From Clostridia bacterium (lineage in GTDB: Bacteria > Bacillota > Clostridia > TANB77 > CAG-508), in NCBI GenBank assembly GCA_017470645.1, contig JAFUYJ010000006.1, positions 1 through 64,000 of the forward strand: a stretch of 64,000 nucleotides of DNA, written 5' to 3'. Shown piece after piece: positions 31,852-38,420 of the stretch; the first letter of the stretch is position 1; each line of letters starts with the position of its first letter. The notes below the pieces were generated by a model. It was not told the origin of the DNA. It ran no database searches and was given only the letters and a program-made list of their open reading frames with translations. Both the position numbers and the translations under genes were made by a program.

Positions 31852-32772
31852 TTAAATAAATTGACTTGTAGTGTTGTATCCACAACCACAACCATTGTTG
31901 TTGCAAGTGAATATAGGTGTTCTGCCGTATACTGGAGTTGTTGGCACTGGGCAAGAATTTAGGCGATTATACAATGCGTCTACTTCATTCGCAAAGCCTT
32001 GTGAAATAAATGCGTTCTGAGCAGTTTGACTAGCCCTTAAATCGGCTCTTTGTAGTTCTCTTTCAAGTTCTGCAATTCTATCGTTCTTATTATCTAACTC
32101 TAATTGACATAACTTATCAAGAATAGCCTGAGTATTTGCAGTTTGATTTGTTAACAAGTCTCTAGTGTTGTTAGCGTCTGCAAATCTTGTAGCATTTGCT
32201 TCATTTTGAATAATGTTTTGTGTTTGACAATTTGCAAGTCTATTTTCGCAACAACAGTCGGCAAATTGACTTTGTAAGCCATTGAAACCTTGAAGTGTAG
32301 CAATTTGGTTGTTAAATGCTTGTTGCATATCTGCGATTTGTCTTGCATTAGCAGATATTTCTGCATTTGAGAAACCATTATTTACAGCAGAAACTATATC
32401 AGCAGTGCTATTACACATTTGATTAGAAATGCCATAAACACCGTCTCTAACACCCTCAATTTGATTACTTAAATGCAAAGTGTCAAAGCCATTGTTAGTG
32501 TTGTTCATAATTTCTTTTTGACCGTTAGATAGCCAAGCATAGCCGTTATCAAAACTATTGCCACCGAAGAAACCATTGCCACCATTGCCCCAGTTTCCAC
32601 CGAATGCAAGAAGTAGTAATAAGATTATCCAGCCATCACCACCTAGGAAACCATTGCCATTGCCGTATCCTCCACCAAATCCACCCATAGGGTAAACAGG
32701 ATAAGGGTATCCAAAGCCATTACCATTTGTAGTCGCCAATTCAACAGTTGGTTGTATTCCATTTCCGTTCAT
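31852..32772 (-). CDS. Glycine/asparagine-rich virion-associated protein, 306 aa
   Basis: The N-terminus is rich in Gly, Asn and aromatic residues (GFGYPYPVYPMGGFGGGYGNGNGFLGGDGW) followed by a hydrophobic stretch (IILLLLLAFGG), a long helical coiled-coil region with many Gln/Asn, a CCCE cluster (FADCCCENRLANC) and a cysteine-rich C-terminus (CNNNGCGCGY). Proteins of this plan are common in gut Bacillota phages near head/tail genes. Function unknown; membrane or DNA-ejection role possible. Strong GAAAGGAG site. Confidence 0.7.
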   Translation of the reverse strand: MNGNGIQPTVELATTNGNGFGYPYPVYPMGGFGGGYGNGNGFLGGDGWIILLLLLAFGGNWGNGGNGFFGGNSFDNGYAWLSNGQKEIMNNTNNGFDTLHLSNQIEGVRDGVYGISNQMCNSTADIVSAVNNGFSNAEISANARQIADMQQAFNNQIATLQGFNGLQSQFADCCCENRLANCQTQNIIQNEANATRFADANNTRDLLTNQTANTQAILDKLCQLELDNKNDRIAELERELQRADLRASQTAQNAFISQGFANEVDALYNRLNSCPVPTTPVYGRTPIFTCNNNGCGCGYNTTSQFI

Positions 32773-32810
32773 AATTTCTCTCCTTTCTTATATTTTTATT
32801 TATATCAATG

Positions 32811-33044
32811 CTATTTAGCATTAATACCAAAGTTATTTAATTGTTCGTCTGTAATCCCAAAACCTTTGGCAAATTGTCTGAATTGATTTAATTGTTCTGG
32901 TTTATAATTGCCAATCACGTTGTTTATTATTTCTTTAGGGTCACTTTGATTTTTTTGCAGGTTTTGAAACATCTGGAACATTTGAGGATTCTTCGCCTTC
33001 ATTTGTGTTTGTAATTGGTTTACTAACATTTGCATAGGATTCAT
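32811..33044 (-). CDS. Small Gln/Met-rich protein, 77 aa
   Basis: MNPMQMLVNQLQTQMKAKNPQMFQMFQNLQKNQSDPKEIINNVIGNYKPEQLNQFRQFAKGFGITDEQLNNFGINAK. Helical; the NPxQMFQxFQ...DPxEIINN...FAxGFGI pattern is one I associate with small phage capsid-cassette proteins. It overlaps the upstream gene by 104 bp in another frame, and both frames have plausible protein sequence and start signals (AAAGGA). Function unknown. Confidence 0.65.
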   Translation of the reverse strand: MNPMQMLVNQLQTQMKAKNPQMFQMFQNLQKNQSDPKEIINNVIGNYKPEQLNQFRQFAKGFGITDEQLNNFGINAK

Positions 33045-33432
33045 TTGCTTTCATTCCTTTCTTTAGTTCATCAATTTGCGCCATTAAAAATTCTATTTTT
33101 ATATCTTTTTCGTCTTTAGGCACTATTTCATTTAATTCGTAAGTTTTAATACTTCCTTTCACATCTTTGACCCACAACACGGACATGTCTTTACTAAAAA
33201 ATGGAGTATCAGAATATACAATTTCTTTATTTACTTCATCAACAGTATTCGCATATCTAATCCCTGTATGATTTGGAGCAAGTTGAAATGTCTGGTTGAT
33301 AGCAGGTTGTTGTTGGTTGTTTTTCATCTGTTCTTTCATTTGTTGTAATTGTGCTATTTGATTGTCTATTCTTTCAGAAAAGTTTTGTTGCCCGTAAGCA
33401 TTATACGAATTCACATAAGGATTGTTAAACAT
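32941..33432 (-). CDS. Virion-cassette protein, 163 aa
   Basis: MFNNPYVNSYNAYGQQNFSERIDNQIAQLQQMKEQMKNNQQQPAINQTFQLAP, coiled-coil N-terminus, then a beta domain (NTVDEVNKEIVYSDTPFFSKDMSVLWVKDVKGSIKTYELNEIVP), a helix and a Lys/Ser tail. Start set at ATG 33432 behind AAAGGAGTG; the longer frame starts in the ribosome site of a short upstream reading frame. Similar proteins occur beside minor virion genes in gut phages; role unknown. Confidence 0.65.
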   Translation of the reverse strand: MFNNPYVNSYNAYGQQNFSERIDNQIAQLQQMKEQMKNNQQQPAINQTFQLAPNHTGIRYANTVDEVNKEIVYSDTPFFSKDMSVLWVKDVKGSIKTYELNEIVPKDEKDIKIEFLMAQIDELKKGMKANESYANVSKPITNTNEGEESSNVPDVSKPAKKSK

Positions 33433-33445
33433 ATTTGTCACTCCT

Positions 33446-33499
33446 TTAAATAAATAAAAGAAGAGCATATAACAATAGTGTTTTATTACTAATTGCCAT
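33446..33499 (-). CDS. Possible hydrophobic leader peptide, 17 aa
   Basis: MAISNKTLLLYALLLFI with a good GAAAGGAG site 8 bases before its ATG. It ends just before the next gene's ribosome binding site. It may be a translation-coupling leader or a tiny membrane peptide. Too short to be certain. Confidence 0.35.
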   Translation of the reverse strand: MAISNKTLLLYALLLFI

Positions 33500-33533
33500 G
33501 TTATCTCTCCTTTCATTGTCTAAATTATCTCAT

Positions 33534-33566
33534 AAAAAAAGAACTCTTGAGGTTTATTAAGAGTTC
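33534..33566 (-). terminator. Terminator after sigma-like gene
   Basis: 8-bp stem GAACTCTT/AAGAGTTC, 10-nt loop, seven T on the minus strand. A weak TG-A-GATAAT (extended -10-like) follows without a clear -35. Confidence 0.82.
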
Positions 33567-33575
33567 ATTTTAAGG

Positions 33576-33809
33576 TCATTTCGTATGTTTTTCGATAATA
33601 TTAAGTATTTTAGGTAGTTTTCTTTTAATAGTACTTTGTGAATAGCCGACTTCTACTCCTACATCTACTTGTGTCCATCCTTGTAAGTAGTAAAGTTTTG
33701 CTATCTTTCTGTCTATTTCATTTTTAATATAATTGTCTATAATATTTTCCCATTCTAAATTAGATAGTGAATTTAATTTTTCAGGTATTTTAGGTCTTGA
33801 TTGAGCCAT
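33576..33809 (-). CDS. Sigma-70 region 4-like helix-turn-helix protein, 77 aa
   Basis: The C-terminal half EIDRKIAKLYYLQGWTQVDVGVEVGYSQSTIKRKLPKILNIIEKH matches the region-4 pattern: recognition HTH (WTQVDVGVEVGYSQSTIKRKL) after a helix ending LYYLQG. Phage proteins of this type (ArpU- or DUF1492-like) often activate late transcription. The first 35 residues are too short for region 2, so it is not a full sigma factor. It overlaps nothing and is followed by a strong terminator. Confidence 0.7.
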   Translation of the reverse strand: MAQSRPKIPEKLNSLSNLEWENIIDNYIKNEIDRKIAKLYYLQGWTQVDVGVEVGYSQSTIKRKLPKILNIIEKHTK

Positions 33810-33810
33810 A

Positions 33811-33888
33811 TTACTTTTTTTTCTTTACAACTTTGGTTCTTCTGTGATTTCTTTTAATAACTTTCTTCTTTTGAGTTGCCTTAGCCAT
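33811..33888 (-). CDS. Tiny very basic peptide, 25 aa
   Basis: MAKATQKKKVIKRNHRRTKVVKKKK: 14 of 25 residues are Lys, Arg or His. GGAGAT precedes the ATG, and the gene lies one base from its neighbours on both sides. It could bind nucleic acid or assist the HTH protein encoded next; function unknown. Confidence 0.5.
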   Translation of the reverse strand: MAKATQKKKVIKRNHRRTKVVKKKK

Positions 33889-33889
33889 A

Positions 33890-34102
33890 TTAATCTCCTA
33901 TTGATTGATGTATTTCACTATTATCTGTTTCACTAACACTTTGTGTTGTTTCTTCAATTTCAGTAGGTAACATAAAATAAACAAATATTCCTATAATCAA
34001 AATAATTATAACTACCCATAATCTTTTGTTAGCACGTTCCATTCTGTTCATAGCACTTTCATGTGCCACAAATGGAATCATTATTATTTCATCATCTTTC
34101 AT
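33890..34102 (-). CDS. Single-span membrane protein, 70 aa
   Basis: N-terminal polar part (MKDDEIIMIPFVAHESAMNRMERANKR), one membrane helix (LWVVIIILIIGIFVYFML, residues 28-45), and an acidic Ser/Thr-rich tail (PTEIEETTQSVSETDNSEIHQ). Basic residues before the helix favour the N-terminus inside. Unknown role; might be a lysis accessory or an effector. Packed between tail-cassette and regulatory genes. Confidence 0.6.
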   Translation of the reverse strand: MKDDEIIMIPFVAHESAMNRMERANKRLWVVIIILIIGIFVYFMLPTEIEETTQSVSETDNSEIHQSIGD

Positions 34103-34116
34103 TTTATAACCTCCTT

Positions 34117-34350
34117 TTATTCTCCTTCTACATCAACGATTGATTCTTCCGCTTCTTCACTTATAGTATGAGCTATTTCTTCTAATCTTCTGTTTTTTTC
34201 ATCAATTGCTGTTTGTATTTCTAACATATCTTCTTCTGTTAGAACACCTTTTTGAAACCAATTGGCTGATGTTAGTATTACCCAATAGTCTGATTGAATA
34301 CCGATTGCTAATAACAGCCCTTTTTTGACAAACTCTCTTAAGTTAAACAT
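34117..34350 (-). CDS. Small tail-cassette protein, 77 aa
   Basis: MFNLREFVKKGLLLAIGIQSDYWVILTSANWFQKGVLTEEDMLEIQTAIDEKNRRLEEIAHTI... The pattern W-F-x-K-G-V-L-T-E-E-D resembles small XkdX-like proteins encoded after tail fibre genes. Its ATG overlaps the fibre gene stop by one base. The function is unknown; it may be a fibre assembly factor. Confidence 0.6.
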   Translation of the reverse strand: MFNLREFVKKGLLLAIGIQSDYWVILTSANWFQKGVLTEEDMLEIQTAIDEKNRRLEEIAHTISEEAEESIVDVEGE

Positions 34351-36206
34351 TATATATCACCTCCAATCTCTATAACTGCATTAGTAATATTACTAATCAC
34401 TTTATTCAAATCTTTAACTACGTTCATTGTTAGTTTGAATGGCTTTTCGTCATATTCTTGGCTTATGTTAGTCTGACCATTGTATGATGTGGCGTAGTAT
34501 ATATCGTCTAATTGACTTATTAAAGTACTATCTGTAATTATTGTTGTTTCTGGCGTTTCAAGTTCATAGCAGACATACATAGGTTCTCCATCTTCGTATT
34601 TTTCTTGTAAATAATTTTTAAATTCGTTTGCACTTTCAAAATTATTTGATGTATATACCATCTGATTAGCTTGACCTTCTTTACTCATTTGGAAAGTGTT
34701 ATTTCTTCCATAATTCCAATTAGAAGTCCAATATGTTCCTATATTACATAATTGTTTATTGTTGACGATTGGTAAAGATCCTCTAAAATACAAGTGGAAA
34801 GTATTGTTGTTATTCAAATTCTTATGATATTGCCAATTTTCACTTCCGTCAAAAATTACTTTTGCCCATTTAGCGTATTTGTAATAATTACCATTTTCAT
34901 CTCGCCTTATCTCATCATCATCCAAAAATTCCATGGTGCCTAAACTTAATGGATACGTTTGTGATTGATGTTCTACATAATTTGTTTGAGTTGTACCTTC
35001 TTCAACCATAAAAGAATCTAAATCTATATAACAATTACCATCATTATAAAATCCAGCAATATATTTAATTGTTTTGTTTGTTTCAGAAACCATACCTATA
35101 TTTTTCCAAGTATTAGCTGGAATAGTATTTTGTGCCGTAAAAGATTTATATGTTCCATCAGTATAATATATTGCAATATTTCCAGTATTTGCAAGAGATG
35201 CTTTTAAATCAAAACTAATTGAATATTGAGTATTTTCTTTCCAATTTGTTTTAAACATATATTTATTATCATAGTCATTATAGCCTGCACTTGCAGTATA
35301 ATATAGACAATTCTTATTATCGTAGGTTAAAATCTTTGCTTTACTAGTATCATTAACTCTATTAACAAAATCTTCTGCCCAACCTGTATATGCTAAATTC
35401 TTATTACATATACTAATTTCTTGTTCTCCTGTAACACATTTTATTTCTTGCGGATAATCTGGATTAGGAGTTGCTATTCCACCTGTATATGGTTCATAAT
35501 CAGTTGCTGACGAATTAAGTTCTAATTGCGGTTTAATAACAAAATTTGTGAAAGTTAAACCATTATTCATATAAAGTTCGTAAGATGTTACTACTTGATT
35601 CGTTAATGTCGCTGTCACAGAATTAGCAGTCTGATTTCTTGTCATAACATAATTGCCATTATTATTAACCACAATAGCAATATTACCTCCAGAAATACTT
35701 CCACTTGAATTTATGCTTAAAGTGTATGTTCCATTTAAATTTTCATCAACTTGCTTAAATATATAAGTTCCTTCTCCTGTTGATGTTCCATTAAGTGTAA
35801 CTATACCATCTTTTACCACGGCAGTAACCCCATAAATTGTGTACGTTCCATCCTCTAATCTACCAAATAAATTCTTTCCGGTAGTACTATTTTGCGAATG
35901 ATTTCCACTTAATGCGGTTACAATCTGACATTCTGCTGTATCGTCAAAAGTCAAATCAGTACCTATTTTCGTTTCTTGCAATCCTGCATTTCTATTTAGC
36001 ATTGATAACTTAATTTGTTTGTCCAGCTTTTCTTTCATTTCTTCCACGTCGCTCGCATCCGCTTTGCCATTCCAATTTTCAATATCATTTTCGCTTATGC
36101 TTTTTACGTAGTTAGGAACTGTTGGGTCACTTTCGCTATGAACTGCATTTTCGTCTTCTATATCATAATCAGTACCATCAACTTTAATTTTATTAATCTT
36201 CGCCAT
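34350..36206 (-). CDS. Tail fibre/receptor-binding-like protein, 618 aa
   Basis: MAKINKIKVDGTDYDIEDENAVHSESDPTVPNYVKSISENDIENWNGKAD is the standard N-terminus of many Gram-positive phage fibres (attachment domain and collagen-like linker replacement). Then several beta-sandwich, carbohydrate-binding-like domains, each with ...EPYTGGIATPNPDYPQEI-type motifs. It ends in a short coiled coil (KLTMNVVKDLNKVISNITNAVIEIGG). Start at ATG 36206 with AGGAAG rather than GTG 36218. The likely host-range determinant, though far from the main tail operon. Confidence 0.78.
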   Translation of the reverse strand: MAKINKIKVDGTDYDIEDENAVHSESDPTVPNYVKSISENDIENWNGKADASDVEEMKEKLDKQIKLSMLNRNAGLQETKIGTDLTFDDTAECQIVTALSGNHSQNSTTGKNLFGRLEDGTYTIYGVTAVVKDGIVTLNGTSTGEGTYIFKQVDENLNGTYTLSINSSGSISGGNIAIVVNNNGNYVMTRNQTANSVTATLTNQVVTSYELYMNNGLTFTNFVIKPQLELNSSATDYEPYTGGIATPNPDYPQEIKCVTGEQEISICNKNLAYTGWAEDFVNRVNDTSKAKILTYDNKNCLYYTASAGYNDYDNKYMFKTNWKENTQYSISFDLKASLANTGNIAIYYTDGTYKSFTAQNTIPANTWKNIGMVSETNKTIKYIAGFYNDGNCYIDLDSFMVEEGTTQTNYVEHQSQTYPLSLGTMEFLDDDEIRRDENGNYYKYAKWAKVIFDGSENWQYHKNLNNNNTFHLYFRGSLPIVNNKQLCNIGTYWTSNWNYGRNNTFQMSKEGQANQMVYTSNNFESANEFKNYLQEKYEDGEPMYVCYELETPETTIITDSTLISQLDDIYYATSYNGQTNISQEYDEKPFKLTMNVVKDLNKVISNITNAVIEIGGDI

Positions 36207-36401
36207 TTTCTTCCTCACTTTCTTTTTCTTCCTTTTTAGGATTGTTAAGTATTAATGTTTCCCCTTCTACTTTTGGATATTTTTCATCCTTCCCTGGTTC
36301 TCGTAAAAAAAGATTATTTTTTTTACTTTATCATGTTCCAAAATATTACCATAATCATCAACAATTTGGAAGTCTAAATATCCCTGATAACCTTGCTTCA
36401 T
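36193..36401 (-). pseudogene. Small protein gene interrupted by a -1 shift at a poly-A run
   Basis: From ATG 36401 (GGAG site) frame 1 reads MKQGYQGYLDFQIVDDYGNILEHDKVKK and then IIFFYENQG to a stop at 36267 (44 aa). A -1 step in the run of eight A (in GTAAAAAAAATAATC) instead gives ...NNLFLREPGKDEKYPKVEGETLILNNPKKEEKESEEENGED, a normal-looking acidic end that overlaps the fibre start. So it is either a programmed -1 frameshift, a real one-base deletion, or an A-run sequencing error. Product about 69 residues; function unknown. Confidence 0.6.
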
Positions 36402-36411
36402 TGTATCACTC

Positions 36412-36744
36412 CTATTTTAAAATATCCGTTTTCACAATTTCCCACATTTCCATTTTTTTTGCAATCGAATGAATAAATCCATCCCCATCAAGACTCTCAT
36501 AAACTTTTAACAATTCCAAAAAATTTTGATATACATAATCTGGAATTTTTTTTAGCTCACTATATACAAAATATATATTTGTAAGTTGGCTTTTTAGCAA
36601 TGCTTGTAAAGCCATATTTTGAACTTTTTCGTTATTTTCTTTGCTTTTTAATTTATGTTTATAACCTTTTACAACACTTACACAATACCCTAAAATCCCA
36701 CTTACAACAAATGTTATTACAGTATTTATAATTTTGCTTGTCAT
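36412..36744 (-). CDS. Membrane-anchored hypothetical protein, 110 aa
   Basis: N-terminal hydrophobic helix (IINTVITFVVSGILGYCVSVV, residues 5-25) then a basic stretch and a helical domain (ALQALLKSQLTNIYFVYSELKKIPDYVYQNFLELLKVYESLDGDGFIHSIAKKMEMWEIV). Single-span with a cytoplasmic C-terminal domain is likely. Such proteins occur beside phage fibre genes and are sometimes called holin-like without proof. It is the first gene after the promoter at 36775. Confidence 0.6.
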   Translation of the reverse strand: MTSKIINTVITFVVSGILGYCVSVVKGYKHKLKSKENNEKVQNMALQALLKSQLTNIYFVYSELKKIPDYVYQNFLELLKVYESLDGDGFIHSIAKKMEMWEIVKTDILK

Positions 36745-36774
36745 AATTTCTCCTTTTATACTCTTACCAAAAAA

Positions 36775-36803
36775 ATTATAACATAAAAATTAATTTTTAA
36801 CAA
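36775..36803 (-). promoter_or_regulatory. Promoter of the tail-fibre unit
   Basis: TTGTTA, 17-bp spacer, TATAAT on the minus strand, 32 bp before the 110-aa gene. It probably drives the broken small gene, fibre and the genes down to the terminator at 33534. Confidence 0.75.
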
Positions 36804-36807
36804 ATTA

Positions 36808-37005
36808 CTACCTTTTTTCTTTTAATGTAGCACTTTTTAACCTGTATTCAAATTCATCTTTATTATGTTTAAAAACATATTGCCCACACCACGAACATAA
36901 AATATGTGTCATATTATTTGGAATAAGTATCGTGTGTCCACATTTACATTTCGTTTTTTTGTCTGCTATTTTTTCGTCATATTTTCTTATGCTTTCCCAA
37001 TACAT
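36808..37005 (-). CDS. Zinc-ribbon protein, 65 aa
   Basis: MYWESIRKYDEKIADKKTKCKCGHTILIPNNMTHILCSWCGQYVFKHNKDEFEYRLK. CxCGH...CSWCGQ forms a four-cysteine zinc ribbon (residues 20-40) flanked by helices. Small phage zinc ribbons can bind nucleic acid or enzymes. It lies 4 bp from the AbrB-like gene. Confidence 0.68.
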   Translation of the reverse strand: MYWESIRKYDEKIADKKTKCKCGHTILIPNNMTHILCSWCGQYVFKHNKDEFEYRLKSATLKEKR

Positions 37006-37009
37006 TTTT

Positions 37010-37177
37010 TCACCTCTTTTCTATTATTATTTTTTTATCTTTTGCATAGATTCTGACCTCGTTATCTTTAATATCAGTTTTGTCAACAACTTCTTTCGGT
37101 ATGTTTATAACATAACAATTTAATCTTCTTTCACCTGTTTTAAGTGATTTATACATATTCTTTGCTAGCTTTGGCAT
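37010..37177 (-). CDS. Second AbrB-like small protein, 55 aa
   Basis: MPKLAKNMYKSLKTGERRLNCYVINIPKEVVDKTDIKDNEVRIYAKDKKIIIEKR. The core CYVINIPKEVVDKTDIKDNEVRIYAKDKKIII has the swapped-hairpin order of AbrB/MazE domains (strand-IPKEV-turn-DNEVRI). AAGGAG precedes the ATG. It may be a regulator of its own block or an antitoxin-like DNA-binding protein; no toxin gene is recognised next to it. Confidence 0.65.
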   Translation of the reverse strand: MPKLAKNMYKSLKTGERRLNCYVINIPKEVVDKTDIKDNEVRIYAKDKKIIIEKR

Positions 37178-37446
37178 TATTTTTTCTCCTTTAAAATGTC
37201 TACAATATGTTTTGGTGATAAATCATCACCATAGTTAAAATATGTTCCATCACTACATTTACATAAATCATCTATATATTCAATAGCCTTGTCTATTTTG
37301 GATTGTAAATTAGTATAATCAGTTACTAATTCTTTTAACATATTTTCAAATTCAAATAAATCATCATTTTCTAAATAAATACTCGCTTTACCACTATTTA
37401 CACTATAATAAATATTATCTTCAAACCATTTATAAACTTCATTCAA
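37177..37446 (-). CDS. Hypothetical acidic helical protein, 89 aa
   Basis: MNEVYKWFEDNIYYSVNSGKASIYLENDDLFEFENMLKELVTDYTNLQSKIDKAIEYIDDLCKCSDGTYFNYGDDLSPKHIVDILKEKK. Pattern similar to small phage accessory proteins: an alpha/beta start then two helices. Overlaps the 68-aa gene by 8 bp and the AbrB-like gene by one base. No family recognised. Confidence 0.6.
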   Translation of the reverse strand: MNEVYKWFEDNIYYSVNSGKASIYLENDDLFEFENMLKELVTDYTNLQSKIDKAIEYIDDLCKCSDGTYFNYGDDLSPKHIVDILKEKK

Positions 37447-37645
37447 TTTCCGACACTTCCTTTTCTAAATATTTTTTAAATACATATCCTGGCATTTTCA
37501 TATCGTCCATACTGCTTGATAAAATATGTTGTCTATATTCTTCCCAAGCCACTTCAAACCAGTCTTCTTTACCATATTTTTGTATTAATTCATCTAGCGC
37601 AATACATACCATACCAGGTAAATCATTATAAAAATCTTTATTCAT
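37439..37645 (-). CDS. Hypothetical protein, 68 aa
   Basis: MNKDFYNDLPGMVCIALDELIQKYGKEDWFEVAWEEYRQHILSSSMDDMKMPGYVFKKYLEKEVSEIE. Tyr/Trp/Glu-rich, helical. Start chosen at ATG 37645 (GTGAGGTGG site), not the ATG 45 bp upstream that would lie within the glycosylase gene. Unknown function. Confidence 0.55.
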   Translation of the reverse strand: MNKDFYNDLPGMVCIALDELIQKYGKEDWFEVAWEEYRQHILSSSMDDMKMPGYVFKKYLEKEVSEIE

Positions 37646-37662
37646 TTCATTCCACCTCACTT

Positions 37663-38055
37663 TTAAATATAATCTTCTATCTTTTGCCATTCTTCTTTTG
37701 TAATAATTCCACGATCATATTTTTCTTGCAAGTTATAATAACATTGTTTTAGGTATCTATCGTTGTGTTCTTTGTATAGTTTATCTCCTGCTAACAAAGG
37801 TATATAATTGCAAAAACTACATATTTCATCTAAATATTTCTTTTGAAATCTTATTTTTCTATGTGCCATTTCAATAGTTATATGGCAAACATAATTTAAA
37901 AAATATAACTTATCATAATCTTTAACATAACTAACCAGCCTATGTTTTAATGTTCCTTTTTCCCATTGCCTTTTAATTGCTATACATTCTCTCCATTGAC
38001 TAACTAGCATTGCATTAGGTAGCACTGGAATAAGTCTATAATCCCATAATCGCAT
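37663..38055 (-). CDS. Pyrimidine-dimer DNA glycosylase-like protein
   Basis: 130 residues beginning MRLWDYRLIPVLPNAMLVSQWRECIAIKRQW, the characteristic start of the TIGR02328-type pyrimidine dimer glycosylases related to T4 endonuclease V (MRLW-x-L-P-x-LP-x-L-x-Q-x-REC). In T4 the amine of residue 2 attacks the damaged site, and Arg/Glu residues in the first helix bind DNA. If active it would repair UV damage, as in T4; the rest is less conserved. First gene after its own promoter. Confidence 0.72.
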   Translation of the reverse strand: MRLWDYRLIPVLPNAMLVSQWRECIAIKRQWEKGTLKHRLVSYVKDYDKLYFLNYVCHITIEMAHRKIRFQKKYLDEICSFCNYIPLLAGDKLYKEHNDRYLKQCYYNLQEKYDRGIITKEEWQKIEDYI

Positions 38056-38079
38056 TATTTCACCTCTTTCTTTATAATC

Positions 38080-38108
38080 ATATTATCATATAATTATATA
38101 ATTGTCAA
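38080..38108 (-). promoter_or_regulatory. Promoter behind the ncRNA terminator
   Basis: Consensus TTGACA, 17-bp spacer, TAATAT with TG one base before (extended -10). It begins in the U-tract of the ncRNA terminator and should drive the glycosylase, the small genes and the AbrB-like gene. Confidence 0.65.
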
Positions 38109-38136
38109 CAAAAAAAGAACATATTTCTATGTTCTT
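38108..38136 (-). terminator. Terminator of the structured ncRNA
   Basis: Perfect 9-bp stem AAGAACATA/TATGTTCTT with a GAAA tetraloop, then T-rich TTTTTG on the minus strand. The strongest-looking terminator in the genome. Confidence 0.88.
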
Positions 38137-38414
38137 AATAGGTGTTTACACCTCAATCCATATTAGTGCCTATTATAAGCACCATTGAATAGATATAAAG
38201 GCTGGCATTTAGTTAATCACTCTAAATACTATGCTGATTATTGCTTCCCAGTGGTTAATTTTGCAATTATTAACCTTAACCTTGTGCTAGGGGTCTTTTA
38301 TATATCTACTCAATGCTGCCTGTAAAAGCAACACGCCGACATTGTGTCGAACACGGGTTTACTCCAATATACGTTAGAGTAAAATGCAAGGAAATGGAAA
38401 CCATTTTTTCCTAT
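38110..38414 (-). ncRNA. Candidate novel structured RNA, about 305 nt
   Basis: No protein gene fits in the 371-bp gap. A promoter and a strong terminator bound it. Stems by eye (window positions): GGAAATGG/CCAT...CC (38390-38411), TTTACTC/GAGTAAA (38358-38383), CGACA/TGTCG (38337-38349), a 14-bp helix pairing 38184-38197 with 38301-38314, which closes a multiloop holding GGTTAAT/ATTAACC (38253-38275) and ATTTAG/CTAAAT (38207-38227), and AGGTG/CACCT (38140-38153). The mispair in the 14-bp helix is G-U only on the minus strand, supporting that strand. I could not match tmRNA, RNase P, 6S, group I introns or riboswitches. Confidence 0.7.
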
Positions 38415-38420
38415 ACCTAA

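Noticed and set aside
32151..32378. 75-codon minus-strand frame inside the glycine-rich protein gene
   Set aside because: Nested entirely in a better-supported gene in another frame, without a convincing ribosome site.
36193..36401. Simple short gene of 44 aa ending at 36267
   Set aside because: Possible, but the other frame after the A8 run is a better protein and reaches the fibre gene, so I list it as interrupted.
37010..37446. Toxin-antitoxin pair with the AbrB/MazE-like protein as antitoxin
   Set aside because: The adjacent 89-aa protein does not look like MazF, Fic, VapC or another toxin I know, so a toxin role cannot be supported.
38110..38414. Known riboswitch, tmRNA, RNase P RNA or group I intron
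   Set aside because: CCACTG and GGGAAG recall parts of the cobalamin riboswitch, but the B12 box and overall order are missing; no tmRNA ends, no GAGGAAAGUC of RNase P, no intron core, and no interrupted gene.
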